This document shows, in pieces, positions 1 to 9,700 of a stretch of 21,476 nt of DNA. The DNA comes from Candidatus Falkowiibacteriota bacterium. GTDB lineage: Bacteria; Patescibacteriota; Patescibacteriia; Patescibacteriales; UBA12465. The notes under the pieces are model-generated. The model made no database searches, had not been told where the DNA came from, and saw only the letters and a program-made list of their open reading frames with translations. Each line of letters begins with the position of its first letter. The first letter of the stretch is position 1. The position numbers and the translations under genes are program-made. The stretch lies in assembly GCA_903937325.1 (NCBI GenBank), contig CAIZYV010000070.1, positions 1-21,476 on the forward strand, written 5' to 3'.

Positions 1-673
1 GAGATAAAACAACATAAATCCAAATCATCACCAGACGCATCGCCAACATCATCATCATGGTTGTAATCACCACCAAAGCAATAATCATGTAAATCAAACC
101 GAGAACGTAAGCACCGATAATCGTCCAAAAGCCGACATTTTGCGTATTCTTCGCCATTGTCACAATACTTTTAATGCCGAGCATATCAATGATATTGCCG
201 CCGGCGACGTCCTTAAAAGCATTAACAAAAGTTAGCATTACAATTTGAGAAACATCAATCAATAGACCACAAATTGTTTTAGAAAAATTAATTAAAACGG
301 CCATCAAAATTAATTTCGGCAGCCATTTCTTATAGCTGTATTCTTCCTGATGCAAAATTGTGGAAAAAGCGATAAACAGAAGAATAACAACAAAAAACAT
401 GTTGGATATATCACGCACTATAACCCAGCCTTCGCTAACCGCCGGTGAACCAATAAAATTCTGATAAGAAGCAATGAGCAATAGACCCTTAATGACTAAA
501 ATTAAGATCAGGCCTAAAGCGCTGATTAAAATACCTATGATCCAGCCGATAGCGCTACCTAAAGCATCTCCAACATCAGCAGAGGCGCCAGGGGCGAGCA
601 GAAAAGTAGAAACGACAAAAAAAGCCAACAAGCTTAATTTTACCCGCAAATGTTTCGGCGCTTTCAGGCGCAT
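1..673 (-). CDS. VirB6/TrbL-like polytopic membrane protein (partial, C-terminus off left edge)
   Basis: I translated this myself because the frame is open at the window edge. From the ATG at 671-673 it reads 224 codons without a stop. It begins MRLKAPKHLRVKLSLLAFF, a signal peptide or first membrane segment ending near A-S-A at residues 30-32. Several long hydrophobic helices follow, near residues 40-68, 88-107, 117-140 and 175 to the edge. The pattern of a cleavable-looking leader followed by many helices matches the VirB6/TrbL-like proteins that accompany type IV secretion-like loci in CPR bacteria; this assignment is from memory of the family, not a search. It would sit in the cytoplasmic membrane as a channel component. 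It lies 41 bases downstream of the 192-aa protein gene and is probably co-transcribed with it. There is no Shine-Dalgarno sequence; the leader is A/T-rich. The rest of the operon lies outside the window. Confidence 0.7.
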   Translation of the reverse strand, partial: MRLKAPKHLRVKLSLLAFFVVSTFLLAPGASADVGDALGSAIGWIIGILISALGLILILVIKGLLLIASYQNFIGSPAVSEGWVIVRDISNMFFVVILLFIAFSTILHQEEYSYKKWLPKLILMAVLINFSKTICGLLIDVSQIVMLTFVNAFKDVAGGNIIDMLGIKSIVTMAKNTQNVGFWTIIGAYVLGLIYMIIALVVITTMMMMLAMRLVMIWIYVVLS

Positions 674-714
674 AGATTTAAAATAAAAACGATAATTAAA
701 ACCAAATATTCACG

Positions 715-1293
715 CTAAGATACGATTTCTTTCAAAAGATCCCAAAGTAAAGACGGTAATTGAAGTAAATTTTTCGGATCAGCAATAACATAACCAAGAA
801 GCATTATTGGTAATAAAGACAAGATAATAGCGATCAAACAGCCCAAGGAAGCGGAAACAAAACAACAGTTTTCCCAAGGTGCAAAATTACTACCGATTTC
901 ATCTCTCTGTTTAACGGTCAAACCGGGAACATCAAGCCACTCTGAGCCTAAGGGCGCATATTTTTTCTTATCACCCAATTTACTCATAAGCCAATGCCAA
1001 ACGACATAAAAAAAAGTGGCACCAAAACTAGTAACTAAATTGTAAATATTTTCCTTCAAAATTTGGCTCTTAGGGAAACTGAGACTTTTTTCTTCTCCTT
1101 TTTTATCTTGCTTTTTTTGCCGCCGACGAGCCATCATCGTTTGTCGGCGCAAATCGAAAGATTCTTCCTCTTCGGGTAATTGCTCACCGCGTTGTTGCTC
1201 GCGTAAATTACCGGCTTTAGGGCCGCCTTTTTCTGGCCCTGATTCAGCCCGATTATTAGTTTGCGCGGCTAAAAGCCTTTCATCTACCGACAT
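715..1293 (-). CDS. Hypothetical protein with charged N-terminus and two membrane helices
   Basis: A 192-aa protein I do not recognise. The first roughly 75 residues are hydrophilic and highly charged (runs of E, R, K and Q, including RRRQKKQDKKGEEK), suggesting a disordered or cytoplasmic tail. Two hydrophobic segments follow, near residues 82-103 (IYNLVTSFGATFFYVVWHWL) and 147-171 (FVSASLGCLIAIILSLLPIM), separated by a polar loop that ends in a CC pair. There is no signal peptide. It is the first gene of a minus-strand operon with the VirB6-like gene 41 bases downstream, so an accessory inner-membrane role in the same apparatus is plausible but is inference from position only. The ATG start is the first in frame after the candidate promoter at 1331-1336 and has no Shine-Dalgarno sequence. 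Confidence 0.75.
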   Translation of the reverse strand: MSVDERLLAAQTNNRAESGPEKGGPKAGNLREQQRGEQLPEEEESFDLRRQTMMARRRQKKQDKKGEEKSLSFPKSQILKENIYNLVTSFGATFFYVVWHWLMSKLGDKKKYAPLGSEWLDVPGLTVKQRDEIGSNFAPWENCCFVSASLGCLIAIILSLLPIMLLGYVIADPKNLLQLPSLLWDLLKEIVS

Positions 1294-1330
1294 AAGAAAA
1301 CAGCAAATAATTAAGACTAATCACAAGCTT

Positions 1331-1336
1331 ATTATA
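1331..1336 (-). promoter_or_regulatory. Candidate -10 box for the membrane-protein operon
   Basis: The minus strand reads TATAAT exactly, 37 bases upstream of the ATG at 1293. The best -35 match, at 16-17 bases spacing, is poor (GTTAAA or TGTTAA). The rest of the 1294-1494 gap is A/T-rich and shows no hairpin, RNA gene or supported small ORF. I could not find a convincing promoter for gltX in it, although an A/T-rich TTTTAAGAT lies just upstream of gltX. Confidence 0.45.
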
Positions 1337-1494
1337 GCGCAAAGAAACGATTTTTAACACCTCTATTCTTATTATTATTTTACAATAAAAATTAAGAAAA
1401 GAAAAGAAAAACGAGGCCGTAGATATAACTAATAAGCTTTACTTTTCCCAGCCAATAAGGTAATTTTAAGATAAATAAAGCAAAATCAATATTT

Positions 1495-3153
1495 ATGACT
1501 GATTCCTTAGATAAATTAATCAAACTACTTTTTCCTGAAGATTTACCGACGCCCGCCGATTGGGAAAAAAAATATCCGCCCCGCCAGCTAGCAGATGGAG
1601 CGATGGTCACTCGCGTCGCCCCTAGCCCAACCGGCTTCGTCCATTTCGGTGGCTTATATGCTTCTTTAATTTCGGAAAGACTGGCGCATCAAAGCGGCGG
1701 TATTTTTATTCTCCGCATCGAAGACACGGATAAGAAACGTGAAGTTGCCGGCACAGCCGAGCTCTTTGCGGCCGCCTTGCAACAATACGGCATTATCAGC
1801 GATGAAGGATTAAAAATCGACGGGCAAGAAAAAGGCGCTTACGGACCATATACACAAAGTGCCAGACGAGATATTTATCGCAGTTATATTAAAGAGCTAA
1901 TACAACAAGGCAAAGCTTATCCCTGCTTTGCTTCACCGGTAGAATTAGAAAATTTACGAGCCAGGCAAGAAGCACAAGGAGAGCGCAGTGGCTACTATGG
2001 CCATTTTGCCACCTGGCGAGATAAAAGCCCGGAAGAAGCCTTGGTCGCTTTAGAATCAGGTCTGAGCGCGGTTATCCGCCTGAAATCACCAGGTAATTTT
2101 CAAAATAAAATTATCGTTGAAGACTTGCTTATCGGTCGCCGAGAAATGCCGGAAAACGATCAGGATATTATTATTATGAAGGCCGACGGTTTACCAACTT
2201 ATCATTTTGCTCATGCAATTGATGATCATTTAATGGGGACAACACATGTTGTTAGAGGTAATGAATGGTTCCCATCTCTGCCCTTGCACTTACAATTGTT
2301 TGCTATCTTAGACTGGCAGGCGCCTTTTTACGCCCACCTCGCTCCCATCCAGAAATTAGACGCGGGCAACAAAAGAAAATTAAGCAAGCGCAAGGATCAG
2401 GAAGCAAATTTAGAATATTACCAAAGCGCCGGCTACCCAGAAGAGGCAATTATTGAATATCTACTCAACTTGGCCAACTCTAATTTCGAAGATTGGCGCC
2501 GTGCTAACCCAGCCAGCGATAATCGCGATTTTCCTCTCAGTTTTAAGAAGCTGGCTAATTCCAGTGGTCCTCTTTTTGACCTCAACAAGTTAAATGATAT
2601 CAGTAAAGAAATTATTGCCCGCCTCAGCGCGAACGAATTATACAAAAGAACCTTAAACTGGGCGCAGAAGTATGATAAGGACTTAGCGCTACGCCTGAGC
2701 ACGGACCAAGATTATGCCAAAAAAATTCTCAATATTGAAAGAGAAGGCGTAATCAAGCCACGTAAAGATATCGGACGATTTGCCGAAGTGAAACAAGAAA
2801 TAGAATATTTTTATGACGAAGGCTTTAGAATGCCAGCCGAATTAAAAGCTGAAGCTCTAGCCGATTTGCAAGGAGTAGATAGTAATCTATTAATAAATGA
2901 TTTCCTGCAAACATATGAAGATACAGATGAACCGGAAATCTGGTTCGCCAAGCTAAAAACCCTAGCTGCCAAATATGGCTTAGCCGCCAGTATGTCGGAA
3001 TATAAAGCCGACCCAACCAAATACCACGGGCAAGTCGGCAGTGCTGCCAAGTTAATAAGAATATTGCTTACCGGCCGCACTCAAACTCCCAATCTCTGCT
3101 TAATTATGCAGGTGATGGGTAAAGACAGGATATTAAAAAGATTAAAAGTTTAA
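1495..3153 (+). CDS. gltX: Glutamate--tRNA ligase, long clostridial-type form
   Basis: This cytoplasmic class I synthetase charges tRNA-Glu with glutamate using ATP. The first ATP-binding signature is at residues 43-53, PSPTGFVHFGG, where the HIGH-type motif reads HFGG. RIEDTDKKREV follows at about residue 74, and the second signature, KLSKR, is at residues 295-299. At 552 aa it is longer than the usual 470-490 aa. A roughly 40-residue N-terminal extension (MTDSLDKLIKLLFPEDLPTP) precedes the catalytic domain, and the region YLLNLANSNFEDWR follows KLSKR. These features match, from memory, the long GluRS subfamily common in Clostridia, suggesting ancient transfer or shared descent. Only one cysteine (in YPCF) lies where zinc-binding GluRS has a cluster, so no zinc site is expected. 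It is a single-gene plus-strand unit ending at a strong terminator. The ATG at 1495 has no Shine-Dalgarno sequence. Confidence 0.95.
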   Translation: MTDSLDKLIKLLFPEDLPTPADWEKKYPPRQLADGAMVTRVAPSPTGFVHFGGLYASLISERLAHQSGGIFILRIEDTDKKREVAGTAELFAAALQQYGIISDEGLKIDGQEKGAYGPYTQSARRDIYRSYIKELIQQGKAYPCFASPVELENLRARQEAQGERSGYYGHFATWRDKSPEEALVALESGLSAVIRLKSPGNFQNKIIVEDLLIGRREMPENDQDIIIMKADGLPTYHFAHAIDDHLMGTTHVVRGNEWFPSLPLHLQLFAILDWQAPFYAHLAPIQKLDAGNKRKLSKRKDQEANLEYYQSAGYPEEAIIEYLLNLANSNFEDWRRANPASDNRDFPLSFKKLANSSGPLFDLNKLNDISKEIIARLSANELYKRTLNWAQKYDKDLALRLSTDQDYAKKILNIEREGVIKPRKDIGRFAEVKQEIEYFYDEGFRMPAELKAEALADLQGVDSNLLINDFLQTYEDTDEPEIWFAKLKTLAAKYGLAASMSEYKADPTKYHGQVGSAAKLIRILLTGRTQTPNLCLIMQVMGKDRILKRLKV

Positions 3154-3171
3154 AAACATTTTGGTAACAAC

Positions 3172-3198
3172 AAAAACGGCCGCTTCCGGTCGTTTTTT
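3172..3198 (+). terminator. Rho-independent terminator of gltX
   Basis: An 11-bp inverted repeat (AAAAACGGCCG and CGGTCGTTTTT, one G-U pair) flanks a CTTC tetraloop and ends in six T residues. It starts 18 bases after the gltX stop. Confidence 0.9.
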
Positions 3199-3201
3199 AA
3201 T

Positions 3202-3235
3202 AGAAAAAACCGTTAGTCTGGGCAAACTAACGGTT
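3202..3235 (-). terminator. Rho-independent terminator for the minus-strand lipoprotein gene
   Basis: A perfect 10-bp inverted repeat (AACCGTTAGT at 3208-3217 and ACTAACGGTT at 3226-3235) has an 8-base loop. On the minus strand it is followed by a T run reading TTTTTT. It lies 19 bases past the lipoprotein stop. No terminator was seen right after the giant gene, so this one may also end that transcript. Confidence 0.85.
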
Positions 3236-3254
3236 AAAAATTGTGCGATTAAAA

Positions 3255-3686
3255 TCAAGGATCAACCAGAAAAGCCTCCGCCATCGTATCCGGTATCTGG
3301 ATAAATATTTCATTATGCTCCTTTAAAGTATCAATCGTCAGTCGGCCGCTGAAATAATAAGGGTTGTACATCCCATAATTTCGACGAGAAACGAGCACGA
3401 GATACATTTTTGTGCCCAAATATCTCTTGGCTGAATCACTTGGGAAAACTAGTTTCGACGTTGGATACTGATAATCTATACCCAAAACGCCTTGTAAAAA
3501 AGCCCTTTCGATATAAAAATTATCGACTGAGAAACTAACGCCGGCAGGAATTTCGGAAAAAGTAACGGTAATTTCCGCCTTATACTCTTTCGGTTGGGGC
3601 GGATCAGTAGGAAAATTCGACTTGTCTTTTTGACAAGCGCTCAATAAAATTAAGAAGAAAAAGAAACAAAAAACATAATTTTTCAC
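3255..3686 (-). CDS. Small predicted lipoprotein of unknown function
   Basis: The GTG start at 3686 is chosen because GGAGGT lies five bases upstream (GGAGG at 3692-3696). A longer in-frame TTG start at 3698 would place that ribosome site inside the gene. The 143-aa product has a positively charged start, a phenylalanine-rich hydrophobic stretch and a lipobox LLSAC with the modified cysteine at residue 18. It should therefore be exported and lipid-anchored. The mature part begins with a flexible, proline-rich linker (NFPTDPPQPKEY) and then looks beta-rich (YKAEITVTFSEIPAGVSF). I recognise no family. It lies 98 bases downstream of the giant gene and has a TATAAT box of its own. It is the only gene in the window with a clear Shine-Dalgarno sequence, which hints at a different origin or strong expression. 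Its stop codon is TGA. Confidence 0.75.
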   Translation of the reverse strand: MKNYVFCFFFFLILLSACQKDKSNFPTDPPQPKEYKAEITVTFSEIPAGVSFSVDNFYIERAFLQGVLGIDYQYPTSKLVFPSDSAKRYLGTKMYLVLVSRRNYGMYNPYYFSGRLTIDTLKEHNEIFIQIPDTMAEAFLVDP

Positions 3687-3691
3687 GATAA

Positions 3692-3696
3692 CCTCC
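3692..3696 (-). promoter_or_regulatory. Strong Shine-Dalgarno site for the lipoprotein gene
   Basis: The minus strand reads GGAGG(T), five bases before the GTG at 3686. It decides the start codon and is unlike every other gene start here: I inspected all of them and found A/T-rich leaders with no such motif. Confidence 0.8.
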
Positions 3697-3737
3697 AATT
3701 TTAAATGTTAAAAAACTAATAAACCAATATAAACACT

Positions 3738-3761
3738 ATTATAACCACAAGAAATTGTCAA
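3738..3761 (-). promoter_or_regulatory. Candidate promoter of the lipoprotein gene (short spacing)
   Basis: The minus strand carries a perfect TTGACA (3756-3761) and a perfect TATAAT (3738-3743) in the right order. The spacing is only 12 bases rather than 16-18, so either the -10 box works alone or an activator compensates. The TATAAT lies about 42 bases upstream of the Shine-Dalgarno site. Confidence 0.4.
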
Positions 3762-3784
3762 TAAATGCATTGTTTGCCGCAATG

Positions 3785-6700
3785 TTAATTAGTACCCGGG
3801 CAAGAAGAAGCATCAGGGCCACAATCGCCATCATTTTTGACACAACAATACTTATTCCAGTTATCCGACACTCGGATCTTGATATTAATACTACTGCTGG
3901 CGGTTTTATAATAATGATAGACCTGGTGAGGGTTGCTTATCCCTGGCCGATTATCCTGGCCAATAATAGTATGCAAAGAGCCGTCGCCCCAATCAATAGT
4001 AAGTTCTTTAAGCGGTTGCTGCTCCAGATCAATCGTTGTATTGAAAGTCAAAGAATAAATCCCAGGAAAGACACGAAAACCATTATTGTTCCTTACTCCG
4101 TTTAAACGAATATTGGTTATACTCGGCTTAATCCAGTGCCAATATGTTTGGAAATTACCATCATTTTCGGTTAAATGACACTTATTATCCGTACACTTCA
4201 CACTCGGGTCTACGCCCGTCAAACTAGTATTAATATTTTCATAGCGCAACGTGCTGGTACTATATTTATAATCGGCAAAATCTTTCAAGAAAATATTTCT
4301 GATTATGTTGACCGTACTGAAGCCAGACTGAGGATCGGCAACTTTTGTACCGTTCCACATCGGCAAGCAAGTGCCGTTAGCCGAACCGCAAGAACGCTGA
4401 TTAATTAAAGAAGTGGAAGAGCTGTTGCTAGTATCAAGAATACAGAGAATATTTTGATTGCCGCTACAATGACCGATATTATTACAGGATCCCCCTTTAC
4501 AACCGTAAGGGCGACCGGCGATAATCTTTTGATCTATTTGCTTAGAATACTGGTTTAAGAACTTAATCGGCTCGCTTTCAAAAATATTAAAATCATCTGG
4601 GAAGGTCGCGGCACCGAAAGGCACTAATTCACGGTTGCGTCCGTAACGCTCAAAATTAAAAGCATTCGGATATTGTTCCTTTCTGGGATCGGTACTAGAG
4701 CAATCAACCGGTTCATTCGGGCCATAGGCATAACAATCACCCGGCTGACCGCAAGGGGCCGCGCAATATTCATAAGTTGAGCCACACTCACATTGAATAC
4801 CGCATTCGCATTCAGTTATACATTCAGTACTCGGTATATAACAACTAGGACCGTAATAAGCGCTGGAATCACGGAAAAAAGTGGGCGTATCTTGCGGATA
4901 AACACTTTCGCGGCTAGTGCGGCCAGCCCAAGCCTGATTATTGCCGGCCGAATCGACCACCTGCATAAATTGATTACAGGTCGGATAATAAACTAAATCA
5001 GTATCGTTTGAGGAAATTAATTTCAACTGCTCTTCATCGGTTGTCGGATGATTATAATCAAAAATACGCACCGATGGATCAGCCGCCGTCGCTTCATTTA
5101 ATTCAACGCAACTGTGGGCTAGATCACAGGTAGGATCTTTTTTAGCTAAGCCATCATATTTTGCCCAGCCCTCATAATAAGAAATCGAACAATTACCACC
5201 AGGAATAGTGCGCTGGGTAACCACCCTCTGATTAGCAACACCACTATTTAGCATCAGATTAAGATTGGGTACGCAATAACCCGCATGATTACCACCATCC
5301 ATTTGTTGAACAGTAATATAACCGGCTGGACAATATGTGGAAGTGCCACAAGTACATTCAGAAGTATTACTAACCGTAATACCAGAATTATTATTACTAC
5401 ATGCGAATGTAGTTTGAAAATTAATGGCATTTTCATTACCAGTCTGTTTATCCCACATCTTATTCGCTATCCTTTTTTCCACCAGTGCAAAATCACCATT
5501 CGCTTCCGTACAATAATTTAAAGGAAAAGCGCCTTGATAACCTAAGACTGAGCGGCTGGCCTGATTGGAAGCGCTAATTTTATCAATCGGGTACCACATC
5601 AGACAGACATCTTTATTTGCTGGATCATGTTGTAAACAATAACCGAATAAACCATCGCTTACCACCTGGCTGTTCTTACTAGTACAGGAAGTGGCATCTT
5701 GGGTCGGATATAAACGGCATTCCTTCGCGACATATTGATTGTCGTTAATCTGTAAAACCGGTTCAATGTTAATATCATCAAAATAGACATAAGCACCGCT
5801 ATTACCGCTAACAATGTCGCCGCCAACATAAACGTAAAGAGTGGTAATATTATTTAGATTCGCGGCAGGAATCTTCAAAATCTTTCTCTCCCAACCATTG
5901 GGCGCGGCCACGGTCGCCGAAGCGACGACAGAACTAGGATTACTACCAGTATAAACCCAGACCTTAGCGTTTAAACCAGAGTTTTTAGTATTAACTAAAT
6001 AATTAAGATAATAATCGTGATTTTTTTGGATTAGTATTGGTGAATTAGAGGAATGAGGAGAAATTTGTTCCTTGGCCGCTACTCGCAGATACGCCTTGCC
6101 TTCGGCCGGATAATCAGTCGGAGCTCCTTTTGGACTATCAATAATGCTCTCGGCCGTAATACCCTTGGTAAAATTGCAAGGACCGGAAGTTGAACCTTGT
6201 TGGCGGCAGAACAGGGTCGGACTAGACGCTTCAAAATCGAAATGAGCCTCGGTATTTAAACCAACCTCCTTCATTTTTGCCAGATTATATTGATTTAAAA
6301 CCGTGTAACCATCGCGCTTAGAAATTTCCGAACTAGTCGAAATGACACTATCGTCCGGCGAAACAAAACTCGCGCATTCATTATTATCATTTAAACGATT
6401 ACATTCTCCTAAAGAAAAACAGGTACGCTCACCACTCTCTGGATCAGTCACGTAAGTCAAACAGGAAAGCCAAGAAGAACAAACGCGATCAGGGCGAACT
6501 TTTATCAAACTATTAGCACTACAATTGCCAGTGCTGCAGACAAGTGGAGCTTGACCATCCACACCAGCAGCGGCATTCCAGCCACCGCTTAATGAAGATA
6601 AACCTTGTCCACCATTCATCGAACGTTCATTAAATAAAACACAGCCATTATCAAAATTAAAGATACCGTTACAGCTTTGCTTATCAAGATTCTGCTTTAA

Positions 6701-9700
6701 CTGATAATTAACAATTGCTTCTTGTACAACAATCTCGTAACCATTACCGGCACCACTCACATGCACGCCATTATTACCACGAGAATGGAAAATAAAACGC
6801 TTAGACGGTTGATTCGCCGGAATACGTAAAGAACTACTAGCAATCGTACTGAAATTATTATCTTCCTGCAGAGTAAAAACAGCCCCACCGTCAAAATCCA
6901 TTGTTACATCATTAGCAATTGTGGAGCTGGCAGTTTTCACCGAAAAAATATAAAGCTTATTCGGCTCAATCACCGTCTTAACTTGGCGATAAATGAGGTT
7001 AGTAGAAAAAGCACTAACTGGGTCAATATACTCGCTACAACCAGAAGAACTTGCTTCGCATAAACCTGCCGACTCCGATGGTACTGGCAATTGATTACCA
7101 CTACCGCCGAAACCGATTGTCTTCAAATAAGAAACAGCACACTCATAATCATTATTATCGACCAGACAAGCCTTATCATCTGCGCAGTCGGTGGCAACCG
7201 CGCAAATTGAACCGGTCTTTTCTGTTCCATCTATTTTACCGTTACCACTCAAATCACAACGCATGACTGGCACCTTATACCAAGCCTTCCCCGGTTTTTC
7301 TGGATCGGTACTGATACGATAAACGCAGGCATTATTACCGGGATTTTTAAAATAAGACAAACCACGGCCATCGGTATATTGCCACGCTTCACAGCCGGCA
7401 TCACCGGCGCTGCAAAGGGCCTGGCCGTAAACATTCGGATTATTGCGCTTGAAAACGTCGCTAAAATCAATCGCCGCTGCTGACGAAGCCTCGCCCAAAC
7501 GAGAACAGCCTAAATCGGCATTATTACAAAATTTATTTTTATCATAAATCGCGTAGAAAAAGCGATCACCATTAACCGTTACACAATCATTTTCACCAGT
7601 ATCACAGTTACCATTATCATTTGTATCCCCCCAAATACCAGGCTTATAATCATTATAGTTAGCCGTATCAATCATTAATTCGCAGCCGACGGCTGAATCC
7701 TGACATAGGCGGCTAAACTGGCGCAGATAATGACTATTAAAAGACCGATCTTGATAAAGAGAACAGCCAAGGTTATAATCGGCACCTTGATACTGATCAA
7801 GCATGTCATAATAACAAACGTCGGGTACCTGGCTCGTATTCTTAATCAGATAATAACGATTATTAATAGCACTAATAACAAGGTTATCCAGATAAAAATC
7901 ATTATTAGAAACAATTATTAAAGATTCTCGATTATCAACCGCGTGATCTAGCTCAGGTAAATTTAATTCATAAGTGCGCCACTCATTATCACCAGGCACA
8001 GTAAAGCTGCCACTTGGATTCGACTCAGAAGCATTAAAATAAACCATCTTGTCTTGTCCATTTAAGAAAGCAAAACTGACCTGAGCGGCCGTAGCGGCGG
8101 AAGCAGTAAATTTCAAACTATAAGCTTTACCAGATTGCACGCTGGTGCCGACGAAACGACGGATATAAGAAGCCGGAGCGGCATTAGCGCCCGTCAAGAA
8201 ATGATCAAGCCAAGTAATAGGCGAATTTTGCTCGCAAGTAGTATTATGATTTGTCCCATTAGCATTAGCACCGCGGTCATAAAGCAAAGATTGGCCGTTA
8301 TTAGTGCTGACGACGCGAGAGCTTAAAGCAGCGTCACCACATTGCCCTTCCCAGCCGTCTGTACCAGTTTCAAAACTATAAGTATCAACTAACTTGGTAT
8401 TATTACCTAGACTGCCATTATATTCCCGACAACCAGCAGCGTCAGCTGAGCAAGTCTTCCCTTCTTGAGGAATCGCTTGATACAAACAAGATTGATATTG
8501 ATTACTCCAAAGACCGCCATTCTGACAAACATAGCAAGCAGACAAGTCGGCCTTCCAGAAACGATCGGTGCCGATACATTGCGCTGCGGCCGTAATCGTC
8601 GTATCTATATTATTTTCCGATAAGCGATAGGAGTGGCAATTTTCGGAACAAGTGACGGTAGCGGAAGATAAATGATAAGAAATTTGTCCGGCTTTATTAT
8701 AATATTGCTGACAATCAGGGTTAAAGGCCGGATCACTTGGCGGCAAATTAAAGATAGCGGCACTGCAAAGAGAAGAATCATTAGAGACGACCGCTGGATT
8801 ACCAGCGTTATCTTTCTTTAAAACTAAAGCTTTAAGTTGATAACCGCTTTCATCGGTGCCAACCCAGGTATAAAAGTCGGCACAACTTTCTCCCGGCTTA
8901 ATACACTGCTTTAAAGCACTATAATATTCTCTATTTTCACCACCATTTTCAACAGCATCTAAATTGGTAAATTCACTGCAACCAACATTATTAGCACTAC
9001 AGCTCGCGCTGTTTTTAGGAATAATCTTTTCAGATTGCGGCGCATAAAAATAACTGGCACGAGAAACATACATATTATAACCGTCACAAGAAGCATCGCA
9101 ATAATCGGAAGATATTGCTTGAGCAGCAACCTTGAAACCGGTGCTGGCTTCGGAATAACTTTCACATCCCGCTTCTTCCCGATTACACTGACGGGCAAAA
9201 TTATCACAAACAGCCGGCGCATCATCGCGTAGACGATAATCAGGACTACTAGGATTACTATTTATATAACAAACTGCTGCCAAATAAGGCGGAATGAGTT
9301 TTTCATAAATTTTGTAAGCTCCATAGAATGAGAAACCAGAATCCCAAGCCGTCATTTCTAATTTAACATTACGCACGGCAAAACGGGTGCGATTAGTAGA
9401 GCTGTAAGCGACCAAAGAAAAAGATAATTCTGAAAGAGGCTTTTCTTGCAAATTACGAGTAATAGAAATATGCCGCCAAACATTCTTATCAGTTGTTTGG
9501 GCGGCGGCTAAATAATCGCTTCCCAAAACAGCATGAACCTTATCACCTTCCAAAAGATAAACATCGGCACTTAAAGTATAGGTTTCACCGGATAAAATAT
9601 TTAAATTTTTTGGAATTAGAGGTGAAGCATTATCAGAAAATAAGCTAATTGTGCTACTGGCAGAATTACCTAGAGATTCTAAAAGTAAGACCTTGCCTAA

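Noticed and set aside
1392..1610. Minus-strand 72-codon ORF across the gltX start
   Set aside because: It overlaps the conserved N-terminus of gltX and has no recognisable features beyond A/T-rich hydrophobic sequence.
3755..4105. Plus-strand ORF of 116 codons and other plus-strand ORFs inside the giant gene
   Set aside because: They lie antisense to the continuous 2730-codon frame, show low-complexity I/T/R-rich translations with no motif, and have no promoter or leader of their own.
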